A stretch of 15,491 nt of DNA from Bacteroidales bacterium (GCA_031264715.1 JAISDP010000324.1:1-15491); one strand, 5' to 3'; numbered from the stretch's first letter, positions 1 to 8,524 are shown. Numbers and translations: made by a program. Notes: generated by a model from the letters alone, not told the origin.

Positions 1-31
1 TTTAAATAATCACATCAAAATATTAAACATC

Positions 32-1048
32 ATGACCCAAGTAAAAACCAAATTCATCAACCAGCCGGAAAATCTCACCGCCGAATTGTTGGAAGGCTAT
101 ACGCTGGCTTACAAGGACAAAGTAGCTTTAGGCGCGGAAAATATTGTTGTCAGGAGAAACCCGAAACCTGCGGACAAAGTTGCCGTAGTTACCCTGGGAG
201 GTTCGGGGCACGAACCCGCATTGAGCGGTTTTGTGGGCGAAGGCATGCTGGATTGTTCGGCGGTTGGCGATATTTTTGCCGCTCCCGGGGCACAACGCCT
301 GTTCCAGGCCTTGCAGATGTTCAAGCGCGATGCAGGTATCCTGCTGGTTGTCCTCAACCATTCGGGCGACGTGATGAGCGCCAATATGGCCTGTCAATTG
401 GCCGAACGCGCAGGCATCAAAGTGAAAAGGATCGTTACGCACGACGACATCAGCGCCGGCGTTGGCCAGCCCGACAGCGAACGTCGCGGATTGGCCGGTT
501 GCATACCCCTGTACAAAATAGTGGGCGCGGCAGCCGAAGAAGGGAAAAGTCTTGACGAAATCGTGGAAATCGGCGAACGGTTCAACCGGCAGATTGCTAC
601 GTTGGCGGTGGCCATGGGCTCGTGTACCCATCCGCAAAACGGGGCGCTGCTTTGCGATCTTCCCGAAGGTATTATGGAAATCGGCATGGGACAGCATGGC
701 GAAGGCGGCGGCGGTCGTCAACCCCTTGTATCAGCCGACGACACGGCGCAACAAATGCTCGCATCGCTGCTGCAACAGGTTACGCTGGTTAAAGGCGACA
801 AAGCCATGCTGTACATCAACGGCGTTGGAGGATCCACCCACATGGAGTTGAACATTGTTTTCCGAAAGGCATACCGGCTATTGACGGAACGCGGCATCGA
901 CGTGGTCGATGGCAGGATTGAAGAAATGCTTACCGTGCAGGGCGAAAACGGGTTTCAGATGATATTGGCCAAGTTGGATGCCGACCACGTGGAATTATTG
1001 AAAAACCGCAAAGCCGACGCCCCTTACTGGACAACAATCGGGAACTAA
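32..1048 (+). CDS. dhaK: Dihydroxyacetone kinase-type subunit DhaK
   Basis: This 338-residue protein is the substrate-binding subunit of a dihydroxyacetone-type kinase, a cytoplasmic enzyme that binds short hydroxyketones covalently through a histidine and phosphorylates them. The family signatures are visible: GGSGHEP at residues 56-62 (H60), NHSGD at 109-113 (D113), and GQHGEGG at 220-226, where H222 corresponds to the histidine that forms the hemiaminal with substrate in E. coli DhaK. The length is usual for the family. The ATG at 32 follows an AT-rich leader. DhaL starts one base after the stop codon, so the two are surely co-transcribed. No DhaM phosphotransferase gene is visible, so the phosphate donor (ATP or a PTS protein) cannot be told. 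Because an LsrF-like gene follows, the real substrate may be a phosphorylatable hydroxyketone other than dihydroxyacetone, for example the AI-2 precursor or a tetrulose; that is inference. Confidence 0.93.
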   Translation: MTQVKTKFINQPENLTAELLEGYTLAYKDKVALGAENIVVRRNPKPADKVAVVTLGGSGHEPALSGFVGEGMLDCSAVGDIFAAPGAQRLFQALQMFKRDAGILLVVLNHSGDVMSANMACQLAERAGIKVKRIVTHDDISAGVGQPDSERRGLAGCIPLYKIVGAAAEEGKSLDEIVEIGERFNRQIATLAVAMGSCTHPQNGALLCDLPEGIMEIGMGQHGEGGGGRQPLVSADDTAQQMLASLLQQVTLVKGDKAMLYINGVGGSTHMELNIVFRKAYRLLTERGIDVVDGRIEEMLTVQGENGFQMILAKLDADHVELLKNRKADAPYWTTIGN

Positions 1049-1049
1049 A

Positions 1050-1685
1050 ATGGAAGAATTGACGCTGGATACTTTCAAGCAGATGCTGCGCAATGCCTTG
1101 CTGCGTATTAAGGAACGGCAGGATGAGTTTTCGCAGTTGGATGCTGTTTTTGGCGATGGTGACCACGGCACGGCAATAGTCACAGCCATGAATGCCGTTG
1201 TGGAAACAGCGGAAAAAGGCGACGAATTCAGGACGATGCTGAACGACATGGGCTTTAATGTGATGCTACAGACAAGCGGCTCCACGAGCACGTTGCTGGG
1301 CGCTTTTTTCCTGGGGATGAGCAATCAGGTAGAAGGGGTGTCTTTATCCGTCACAGCCGTCAAGAAAATGTTTGCAGGCGGGTTGGACAGTGTTTGTACA
1401 CAGACCCGGGCCAGGAAAGGCGATAAAACCATGATGGATGCGCTCATTCCTGCTGTGGAGACGATGGCCGGTTTCCAGTCGGATGCAATCAGGGATATCT
1501 TTGCCGCGGGCGCGCTGGCAGCGCAGCACGGCGCTGACAAAACTGCCGGGATGAAAGCCGCTTTCGGAAGGGCGCGCAACTACGGCGAACGTTCGGTGGG
1601 AAGCGCCGATCCCGGGGCAAAATCATGGGCATGCATGTTATCCGCATTCGCCGAAGCGCTCCACGAATTTCCACTAAAAAAATAA
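1050..1685 (+). CDS. dhaL: Dihydroxyacetone kinase-type subunit DhaL
   Basis: This 211-residue protein is the nucleotide-binding subunit that pairs with DhaK. The metal/nucleotide-binding aspartates appear in the expected spacing at D31, D36 and D38 within the segment LDAVFGDGDHG (residues 30-40), which matches the three aspartates that hold two Mg ions and ADP/ATP in E. coli DhaL. Further family features are the QTSGSTSTLLGAFF segment (about 75-88) and the GARNYGERSVGSADPGA-like stretch near residues 169-188 (here GRARNYGERSVGSADPGAKS). The length equals that of typical DhaL proteins. The start at 1050 is one base past the dhaK stop, indicating tight translational coupling. The GDGDHG motif resembles PTS-type DhaL, yet no DhaM is in view; the donor is therefore open. 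The function call is firm at family level, the substrate is not. Confidence 0.92.
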   Translation: MEELTLDTFKQMLRNALLRIKERQDEFSQLDAVFGDGDHGTAIVTAMNAVVETAEKGDEFRTMLNDMGFNVMLQTSGSTSTLLGAFFLGMSNQVEGVSLSVTAVKKMFAGGLDSVCTQTRARKGDKTMMDALIPAVETMAGFQSDAIRDIFAAGALAAQHGADKTAGMKAAFGRARNYGERSVGSADPGAKSWACMLSAFAEALHEFPLKK

Positions 1686-1726
1686 AAATGAATTTCACTG
1701 ATTAATCAGAATTAAAAATTTAAAAA

Positions 1727-2611
1727 ATGGCAGATTTAGAAGGAATGAAAGGAAACGAAAAGAAAGATTACGGAATTGGGATACCGGTAAAAAAGGAAGC
1801 ATATTTCCTGAAAGGGCTCGACCATTACGATTGGGGAATTAAAGACCGCATGAGCCGTATTTTCAACGCTGAAACAGGGCGTACCGTCATGTTGGCGTTC
1901 GACCACGGCTACCTCATGGGACCAACCTCCGGGCTGGAGCGTTTGGACCTGGCGATACCGCCCCTCATCCCTTATGCTGACTCGCTGATGTGTACTCGCG
2001 GCGCTTTGCGGTCGACTGTACCGCCAACCGCCAACAAACCGGTCTGTTTGCGCTATTCGTCGGGAACAACTGTTTTGACGGAACTGAACGACGAATGTAT
2101 CCTCGACATCGAAGAGGCAGTTCGCATGAACGCATCGGCAATAGCGATCATGGTTTCGGTGGGCGGGACATACGAGGCCAAAACAGTCGAAAACCTTGTA
2201 CGTACAGCCGATTATGGGTACAAATACAGCATCCCTGTGCTGGGAGTGACCGCCGTAGGTAAGGAAATGGTTCGCGATGCCCGTTATTTATCGACGGCAT
2301 CGAGGGTTTGTGCCGAAAATGGGGCGACTTTCGTAAAGACGTACTATTGTGATGATTTCGTGAAGGTAGTAAATTCATGCCCTGTACCCATTGTGATAGC
2401 CGGCGGCAAAAAGCTTCCCGAAAAGGAAGCGCTGGAACTTTGCTACCATGCGATTAATGACGGGGCGGCAGGCGTGGATATGGGACGTAACGTGTTCCAA
2501 AGCGATTGTCCGGTTGCCATGATACAGGCCGTTAGAGGTATTGTCCACCAAAACCTGACGGTTGACCGGGCTTACCAGATGTATAAGGATTTGTCGGTAC
2601 AGGCAAAATAA
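1727..2611 (+). CDS. lsrF: LsrF-like 3-hydroxy-5-phosphonooxypentane-2,4-dione thiolase (class I aldolase fold)
   Basis: This 294-residue protein closely resembles E. coli LsrF along its whole length, including the N-terminal MADL, the segments LAFDHGY (57-62), LMCTRG (87-92), FVKTYY (202-207), PVPIVIAGGKKLPE and GVDMGRN. LsrF is a class I aldolase-fold enzyme that takes phosphorylated AI-2 derivative (P-HPD), using CoA, to dihydroxyacetone phosphate and acetyl-CoA; K204 in FVKTYY corresponds to its Schiff-base lysine. It lies 41 bases after dhaL in the same direction, so it probably belongs to the same operon. In enterobacteria the AI-2 kinase is LsrK, of a different fold; here a DhaK/DhaL pair occupies that neighbouring slot. 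LsrG, the isomerase that makes the LsrF substrate, is not in the window but could lie upstream. No convincing terminator follows the stop codon. Confidence 0.9.
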   Translation: MADLEGMKGNEKKDYGIGIPVKKEAYFLKGLDHYDWGIKDRMSRIFNAETGRTVMLAFDHGYLMGPTSGLERLDLAIPPLIPYADSLMCTRGALRSTVPPTANKPVCLRYSSGTTVLTELNDECILDIEEAVRMNASAIAIMVSVGGTYEAKTVENLVRTADYGYKYSIPVLGVTAVGKEMVRDARYLSTASRVCAENGATFVKTYYCDDFVKVVNSCPVPIVIAGGKKLPEKEALELCYHAINDGAAGVDMGRNVFQSDCPVAMIQAVRGIVHQNLTVDRAYQMYKDLSVQAK

Positions 2612-2630
2612 GGCGAGTATCTGAAATGAA

Positions 2631-2653
2631 TTGAAAAAGTCGGGATCGTTTTT
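2631..2653. promoter_or_regulatory. Possible activator (enhancer-binding protein) site upstream of sigma-54 promoter 1
   Basis: The stretch begins TTGAAAAAGTCGGGAT and ends in a run of T, giving GAAAA...TTTTT arms. It resembles, in the opposite orientation and with one extra base, the repeated motif at 12346-12368 and 13320-13342 (reverse complement begins TTGAAAAGTCGGAT). It lies about 76 bases upstream of the -24 element, within the usual reach of sigma-54 activators. The role is inference from position and similarity. Confidence 0.35.
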
Positions 2654-2710
2654 ACTTCAAAAGTACGCTTCATCATGTCGAAATCTCTCGAAAATTTATT
2701 ACAGGTAATG

Positions 2711-2727
2711 TTCGGTAAATCACCGAA
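2711..2727. promoter_or_regulatory. Inverted repeat abutting the -24 element
   Basis: Perfect 6-bp arms TTCGGT and ACCGAA are separated by five bases and end directly before the TGG of the -24 element. Such a position could allow a repressor to block RNA polymerase. The core CGGT...ACCGAATG also resembles the 21-bp array unit at 3011-3241 (CGGTATACCGAATG). Cassette 2 has no equally clean repeat here, so this part is not shared. Confidence 0.35.
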
Positions 2728-2890
<163 letters not shown>

Positions 2891-2934
2891 TTTTATATGT
2901 ATCATATTGTATTTACTTTTAATAATTTAGAATT

Positions 2935-3305
2935 ATGGCAAAGTAAAAAAGAAAAAAGAAAATGTAGTAATCCACGGATTGAATGGCGGTATAACCGGGA
3001 AATGTTTCGCGGTATACCGAATGAGTCTTACGGTATACCGAATGTGTCTTACGGTATACCGAATGTGTCTTACGGTATACCGAAAATGTCTTACGGTGTA
3101 CCGAATAAGTCTTACGGTGTACCGAAAATGTCTTACGGTGTACCGAATAAGTCTTACGGTGTACCGAATGTGTCTTACGGTATACCGAATGAGTCTTACG
3201 GAGGACAGAATATATCTTGCGATGGACAGAATATATCTTGCGGTGTACCGATTCGAGTTTCGGTCACCTCAAGAATGTCTCTTGCAGGGTGATTGCCCCA
3301 TGTGA
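2935..3305 (+). pseudogene. Possible decayed small ORF carrying the 7-residue repeat array
   Basis: ATG at 2935 reads only Met-Ala-Lys-stop, but the neighbouring frame from GTA at 2943 stays open to the stop at 3303-3305 and reads VKKKKENVVIHGLNGGITGKCFAVYR followed by VYRMCLT-like repeats in part (key pieces: VKKKK, VVIHGLNGG, VYRMCLT). One missing A in AAAG would join the two into a protein starting MAKVKKKK. That opening looks like those of short Bacteroidota hypothetical proteins, which is a recollection and not a search result. The first in-frame ATG is at 2979. No ribosome-binding site or domain supports translation. It may instead be non-coding sequence kept open only because the repeat is a multiple of three and lacks stops. 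Confidence 0.22.
3011..3262. repeat. 21-bp tandem repeat array, 11 units plus a degenerate twelfth
   Basis: Units start every 21 bases at 3011, 3032, 3053, 3074, 3095, 3116, 3137, 3158, 3179, 3200 and 3221, with a degenerate unit at 3242. The typical unit is GGTATACCGAAT + GTGTCTTAC. Units 1-4 and 9 carry GGTATACCG, units 5-8 carry GGTGTACCG, and units 10-11 diverge to GGACAGAATATATCTTGC. With the preceding C, CGGTATACCG is a perfect 10-bp palindrome. The period equals two helical turns, so the palindromes face the same side of the DNA, which suits cooperative protein binding. It is also 7 codons, reading GIPNVSY in one frame and VYRMCLT in another. There are no spacers, so it is not a CRISPR array. 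Confidence 0.97.
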
Positions 3306-3319
3306 AGAGTTTCACATGG
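3298..3319. promoter_or_regulatory. CRP/FNR-family-like operator upstream of susC
   Basis: Perfect 9-bp arms CCATGTGAA and TTCACATGG flank four bases. The core is TGTGA-N6-TCACA, identical to the half-sites and spacing of the E. coli CRP consensus. It ends 52 bases before the susC start codon and is not followed by a T run, so a protein-binding site fits better than a terminator. Bacteroidota encode CRP/FNR-family regulators, but which one binds here is unknown. Confidence 0.5.
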
Positions 3320-3371
3320 AATATTCGAAATAGAAAAACAATTTATTAAATTCACACATAATCAAAGAAAT

Positions 3372-6300
3372 ATGAAATATATTGAAGTTTTATTGTTTAT
3401 ATTCTTTTTTTCCTTTACAGGTTATGGCCAGACTAAAAAGGTGACAGGCGTGGTAAAGGATGCTGTGGACGGTTCCACCATGCCTGGAGTAACCGTCGTC
3501 AAAAAGGGAACACTTGTGGGAACTGCTACCGATGTTAACGGTGAGTTTTCTCTCGATGTTCATGCAAGCGACACGTTGACTTTCTCGTTTATTGGAAAGA
3601 AAACCGTAGAGCAGGCGTCCGGACAAAGAAATGTGCTGGAGGTTGTTTTGTACGACGATCAGACACAACTTGATGAAGTTGTCATTACCGCGTTTGGTAA
3701 AACAAAGAAAATGAGTATGGTTTCTGCCATTGAATCTGTTAAAATGTCCGACTTGAAGGTTCCGGCATCCAACCTAACCAATGCGCTGGCCGGTAAAATT
3801 GCCGGCATCATTTCCTACCAGACCACAGGCGAGCCGGGCGCCGACAATGCGCAGTTCTTCATCAGGGGAGTTACGACATTCGGTTATAAGACCTCCCCTC
3901 TGATCCTGATTGACGGTTTCGAATCAACAACAGATGACCTTGCCAGGCTGCAGCCGGATGATATTGAAAGTTTTTCGGTGATGAAGGATGCCTCGGCAAC
4001 GGTTATGTACGGTGCACGAAGCGCCAACGGTATTATATCGATAGTGACCAGGGGCGGGTTTGAAGGCCCGGCGAGGATTGACGCGCGTTTTGATACCCAT
4101 GTTGCCACCCCCACGCAAAAGATCGGGTTTTTGGATGGCGTTACCTACATGCGGATGTACAACGAGGCGCGAATTACCAGGAATCCGCAACTGGGCGCTT
4201 TTTACGATGAACAAAAGATACTGGAAACCATGGCTGGCAGCAACCCGATCATTTACCCCAATGTTGACTGGTACAGTTCCCTGTTCAACAAGGCTACGCT
4301 CAACGAAAAGTTCAACATGAACGTGTCGGGTGGCGGACAGGTAGCTACCTACTATGTGTCGGGCGGCTACGATCACGAAACCGGTTTGCTGAAGGTGGAC
4401 AGGCGGAACAATTTCAACAACAATATCGACATCAACCGTTTTCACATACGCAGCAATGTGATTTTCAAGCTGACGCCCTCCACAACACTGGATACAAGAT
4501 TGTCGGGACGATTCGAAAATTATACCGGGCCTTATACCTCCGCCAGCGATATCTACTATGACATCATGCGTTCCAACCCGGTGGATTTTCCTTTTGTATA
4601 TGAGCCGGACGAAGCCCGCAGGCATGACGAGTTTATTCTTTTCGGAAGTTCTTTCCTCGGCAGCAGCATCAAGACCAATCCATACGCGTCCATGGTCAGG
4701 GGATACGAAGACCGGAACGAGACCACCATTACCGCCATGGCCAACCTGATGCAAAAACTGGATTTTATTACTCCGGGGTTGACAATCAATCTGAAAGCAT
4801 CCGCCAACGTATGGAATAAATACAGCAGCAGGCGGAAGTACGATCCCTGCTATTTTACATTAGACAGCTATAACGAAATTACCGGAGAATACAAGCTTCT
4901 TTGGATGAATGAGCTGTCAGGCCGTCCTTACCTGGGAAATGTGGAACCGGGCAGAGATGCCGACGGACAGTATTATTACGAAGCTATTCTCAATTGGAGC
5001 AGGGATTTTGGCGCACATCATCCGGGCGCGACATTGGTGGGCATGGCACAAACCAATCTTATAACAGGCGGGAATAATACGTCAATTTATGAAACATTGC
5101 CTGAAAAAAATGCAGGCGTATCGGGCAGGTTTACCTATAATTACGATACCCGTTATTTTATTGACTTTTCATTCGGTTATAACGGTTCCGAAAAATTCAC
5201 AGGCAATAAGCGATATGGGTTCTTTCCGGCTATTGGCGGGGGATGGTTGATTTCCAACGAATCCTTTTTCGATACGGCAAAAAAACTGATCAGCCTGTTG
5301 AAATTGAAAGCTACCTGGGGGCAGGGAGGAAATGATGCCATCTCGAACAGATCCGGTCGCTTCTTTTTCCTCTCCGATGTGAGTATCGGAAGTGGAGGGT
5401 CATACCGCTGGGGACAGGACTATATGAACTCTTACGGCGGGTATTCGGTCAACAGGTACGCCAATCCCAATATCACCTGGGAAAGATCGAGCAAATACAA
5501 TTTAGGAATTGAGCTGGCTCTGTTTAAGGACGAAGCGGTGAAAATACAGGCTGATTATTTCGGTGAAGTCAGGAGTGATATTTACTGGGAACGCGAAAAC
5601 CTGCCCAAATCCACCGGTATCGAATCGCGAATCAGCGGTAATGTCGGAAAAGTAAAGTCACACGGTATCGACGGTTCAATCGACATCCAGCATTCCTTCA
5701 GCAATAGCCTGTGGATCACCGGTCGCGGCAATTTCACTTATGCCACCAACCGCATTGAGGAAAACGACGAAAGGGATTACCCCGACGAATACCGGAAGCA
5801 TAAGGGGTATAGCGTCAATCAGCAATGGGGTCTGGTAGCCGAACGCCTTTTTGTGGATGAATATGAAATAGCCAATTCGCCGCGTCAGGATTTTGGAACT
5901 TACCAGGCCGGCGACATCAAATACAAGGACGTGAATGGCGACGGTGTGGTCGATGCCAACGACCAGGTGCCCATGGGCTATCCCACCTCTCCCGAGATTC
6001 AATATGGATTTGGCCTTTCTCTTGGGTATAAAAGATTGGATTTCTCGTTTTTCTTTCAGGGAAATGCCCGGGTATCCACCTTCCTGGATCCGGGTGTCCG
6101 AACCGATGCGACTCACAGGAATGAAGGCATCGCCCCGTTTGTCGACCGCCGGAATGCATTGCCCATCATTGCCAAAAGCTACTGGAGCGAAACCAATCCC
6201 GACATCTATGCTTTCTGGCCTCGCTTGTCAACCGGGCCAATGCCCAATAACACGCAGCAATCCATGTGGTGGCTGTACAATTCAGGGTTTCTCCGCCTGA

Positions 6301-6491
6301 AGACCGTTGAATTGGGATACAACCTTGGGGAATGGCAAAAAATCCATCTGAACAATTGCCGCATATATTTCAGTTGTGAAAATCTGTTTGTGATCAGCCG
6401 TTTCAAATTATGGGATCCTGAAATGGGTAAGGCAGGCTTGAAATATCCGCCCAATAAGCGTTTTAATGTGGGTATCCAATTGTCCTTCTAA
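3372..6491 (+). CDS. SusC/RagA-family TonB-dependent outer membrane transporter
   Basis: This 1039-residue protein is the outer-membrane channel of a SusCD pair, importing bound glycans or other large nutrients with TonB energy. A signal peptide covers about residues 1-19, ending GYGQ. A carboxypeptidase-regulatory-like (CarboxypepD_reg) domain follows at about 23-95 (VTGVVKDAVDGSTMPGVTV). The TonB box/SusC signature DEVVITAFGKTKK is at 101-113, the plug at about 115-228 (ALAGKIAGI, FFIRGVTTF, PLILIDGFE, DASATVMYGARSANG), and the beta barrel fills the rest, ending in the aromatic residue F (GIQLSF), as expected for barrel insertion. It lacks the STN domain, so it should not signal to a FecR protein; control may act through the CRP-like palindrome just upstream. 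It heads a four-gene operon with SusD 29 bases later. The substrate cannot be read from sequence. Confidence 0.95.
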   Translation: MKYIEVLLFIFFFSFTGYGQTKKVTGVVKDAVDGSTMPGVTVVKKGTLVGTATDVNGEFSLDVHASDTLTFSFIGKKTVEQASGQRNVLEVVLYDDQTQLDEVVITAFGKTKKMSMVSAIESVKMSDLKVPASNLTNALAGKIAGIISYQTTGEPGADNAQFFIRGVTTFGYKTSPLILIDGFESTTDDLARLQPDDIESFSVMKDASATVMYGARSANGIISIVTRGGFEGPARIDARFDTHVATPTQKIGFLDGVTYMRMYNEARITRNPQLGAFYDEQKILETMAGSNPIIYPNVDWYSSLFNKATLNEKFNMNVSGGGQVATYYVSGGYDHETGLLKVDRRNNFNNNIDINRFHIRSNVIFKLTPSTTLDTRLSGRFENYTGPYTSASDIYYDIMRSNPVDFPFVYEPDEARRHDEFILFGSSFLGSSIKTNPYASMVRGYEDRNETTITAMANLMQKLDFITPGLTINLKASANVWNKYSSRRKYDPCYFTLDSYNEITGEYKLLWMNELSGRPYLGNVEPGRDADGQYYYEAILNWSRDFGAHHPGATLVGMAQTNLITGGNNTSIYETLPEKNAGVSGRFTYNYDTRYFIDFSFGYNGSEKFTGNKRYGFFPAIGGGWLISNESFFDTAKKLISLLKLKATWGQGGNDAISNRSGRFFFLSDVSIGSGGSYRWGQDYMNSYGGYSVNRYANPNITWERSSKYNLGIELALFKDEAVKIQADYFGEVRSDIYWERENLPKSTGIESRISGNVGKVKSHGIDGSIDIQHSFSNSLWITGRGNFTYATNRIEENDERDYPDEYRKHKGYSVNQQWGLVAERLFVDEYEIANSPRQDFGTYQAGDIKYKDVNGDGVVDANDQVPMGYPTSPEIQYGFGLSLGYKRLDFSFFFQGNARVSTFLDPGVRTDATHRNEGIAPFVDRRNALPIIAKSYWSETNPDIYAFWPRLSTGPMPNNTQQSMWWLYNSGFLRLKTVELGYNLGEWQKIHLNNCRIYFSCENLFVISRFKLWDPEMGKAGLKYPPNKRFNVGIQLSF

Positions 6492-6520
6492 TTGTGAATG
6501 TAATTATAAATCAGAAAAAT

Positions 6521-8524
6521 ATGAACAAATATCATCAAATAACAAGTGTCACCGCCATATTGACGGTAATAGTATTGGCTTCGTGTACCAAGTTCCTGGA
6601 CATAGTGCCGGACAATACGGCAAAGCTGGAAGATGTATTCAATACCAGGGAAGAAGCCTACAATGCATTAGCCAAGGTATACAGTTATTTACCTGACGAC
6701 AACAGGGCGCACTATACGACCTGGACCATGGGTGACGAATATGTGCATCGTTTGGATTATGAAACGAATGCAAGTTACCTGCTTAGCGTCAAGATCATGC
6801 GTGGCCTGCAGTCGGCTACAAATCCGATTTTGGGCAGTTGGAGCGGAACATATAATGGTAAACCGTACTACGAAGCCATCCGTCAGTGCAATCTCTTCCT
6901 GCAGAATATCGACCTTGTAAAAAATATGGAATCGTTTGAAAAAGACGAATGGCGCGCCCAGGTTATCTTTATGAAAGCTTATTATCACTGGTTGCTGGTG
7001 CAGAAATACGGCCCGGTAATTATATCCGACGAGGTCGTTTCTCCCGAAGCATCCAGGGACGCTGTGTTTTTGAAACGCGCCAAAGTGGACGACTGTTACG
7101 ATTATATCATCGGTTTGATAGATCAGGCCATGCCGAAACTGAAACCGAAAATCGAAAACCAGGTGGATTATGGAATGGTTGACCGGATGGTGGCCAAATC
7201 CATCAAGGCGAGAATTTTGCTTTTCCGGGCCAGTCCCTTGAGCAATGGCAACATGGAATATTTTGGCGATTTCCTGGATTTTGACGGAAAACCCTATTTT
7301 CCGGTAACAACCGACCGGGAAAAATGGAAAAAAGCCGGGGAAGCCATTGACGAAGCCATCGCCTTGTGCGAAGAACAGGGTAAAGCCCTGTACACTTTTG
7401 ATAAGGCGCCTTACAGTTACGACCGCGAGTTCTTTGAAAACAACCCTGAACGCATGCAGACTCTGTGGAATTTGCGGATGGTGAATACTGACCCCTGGAA
7501 CAACGAACTGATCTGGGGAATGAGCAATGTGGATTTCTTTGGAAGCGGTACGAATGTCGACTGTGAAATAGGCGCCACCATCAACATGCGTCTTCCCAAT
7601 TCCGATGAATTTGCAAGTACGGACAAGAACAGTGTCAACTGGGCCAACCAATGGATGTGCGCAACTTATGCCATGGCCGAACGGTACTACACCGAGAATG
7701 GCGTACCTGTCGACGAAGACCGTACCTTCCCTTATAGCATGCGCCATGCATTGGTTACCACTCCGGATCCTTCGCTCGGCGAAGCGGATGAGATCGCCAT
7801 GAAGCCGCTTTTAGGATTACTCCAGCCGAATACCGTCACCATTAACCTGTATATGAACCGTGAAATGCGTTTCTATGCCAACCTGGGCATTACGGGAGGA
7901 TACTGGAGGGCGCATCAGTGCCTGATTCCCGTTTCGATGTGGGCAGGCTCGTACGGAGGACTGAGGGACGGACGGAATGAAGACTGTTTCGTTACGGGTA
8001 TCGGTATCCAGAAATTCATCCATCCCGAGTCGGGCGCCGGCGGATGGCAACGAATCGTCAAATTTCCGTACCCCATCATACGTTTGGCCGATCTCTACCT
8101 GATGCAGGCCGAAGCATGGAACGAATACGAAGGCCCCAGCCAGAAAGTGTACAATGCCCTGAACAAGGTGCGCCGCCGTGCAGGTATTCCCGATGTGGAA
8201 GAGGTATGGGCGGATGCCGGCATTGTCAAGTCGGTAAATTATCATACCACCCAGGCGGGATTACGCGAGATTATCCTTCGGGAAAGGAGTATAGAGTTCG
8301 CTTTCGAAGGAAGCCGGTTCCAGGATATGCTGCGGCACAAAAAAGCGCCTGCTGAATTCTCCAGGCCTGTACAGGGATGGATGCATACGGGCAGTACCCC
8401 GCAGACATTTTTTATTTTGGGGGTAAAGCAATCCAGGAATTTCTCCATCAGGGACTGCCTGTGGCCGATTGACCTGAATGAATTGAACACCAACCGGAAT
8501 TTGAAACAAAATCCGGGATGGTAA
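6521..8524 (+). CDS. SusD/RagB-family nutrient-binding lipoprotein
   Basis: This surface lipoprotein caps the SusC channel and binds its nutrient. I chose the ATG at 6521 (667 residues) over the in-frame GTG at 6494 because it places a normal signal peptide ahead of the lipobox VLASC, with the lipidated cysteine at residue 22; the GTG start would add nine residues before the hydrophobic core. SusD features include the N-terminal FLDIVPDN, the TREEAYNALAKVYSYL helix that marks the family near the N terminus, and the C-terminal YPIIRLADLYLMQAEAWNE, ALNKVRRRAG, and LREIILRERSIEFAFEGSRFQDMLR segments (given in pieces). It is longer than the usual 500-600 residues, so it carries extra loops. It follows susC by 29 bases and must function with that partner. 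Confidence 0.95.
   Translation: MNKYHQITSVTAILTVIVLASCTKFLDIVPDNTAKLEDVFNTREEAYNALAKVYSYLPDDNRAHYTTWTMGDEYVHRLDYETNASYLLSVKIMRGLQSATNPILGSWSGTYNGKPYYEAIRQCNLFLQNIDLVKNMESFEKDEWRAQVIFMKAYYHWLLVQKYGPVIISDEVVSPEASRDAVFLKRAKVDDCYDYIIGLIDQAMPKLKPKIENQVDYGMVDRMVAKSIKARILLFRASPLSNGNMEYFGDFLDFDGKPYFPVTTDREKWKKAGEAIDEAIALCEEQGKALYTFDKAPYSYDREFFENNPERMQTLWNLRMVNTDPWNNELIWGMSNVDFFGSGTNVDCEIGATINMRLPNSDEFASTDKNSVNWANQWMCATYAMAERYYTENGVPVDEDRTFPYSMRHALVTTPDPSLGEADEIAMKPLLGLLQPNTVTINLYMNREMRFYANLGITGGYWRAHQCLIPVSMWAGSYGGLRDGRNEDCFVTGIGIQKFIHPESGAGGWQRIVKFPYPIIRLADLYLMQAEAWNEYEGPSQKVYNALNKVRRRAGIPDVEEVWADAGIVKSVNYHTTQAGLREIILRERSIEFAFEGSRFQDMLRHKKAPAEFSRPVQGWMHTGSTPQTFFILGVKQSRNFSIRDCLWPIDLNELNTNRNLKQNPGW

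Noticed and set aside
3011..3262. CRISPR array
   Set aside because: The 21-bp units are directly adjacent with no unique spacers, and no cas genes are present.
6689..7747. Long minus-strand ORF (352 codons) opposite susD
   Set aside because: Shadow of the susD reading frame; the composition is not protein-like and no domain is visible. The same holds for the minus-strand ORFs at 3924-4754, 128-721, 8813-9406 and 13710-14423.
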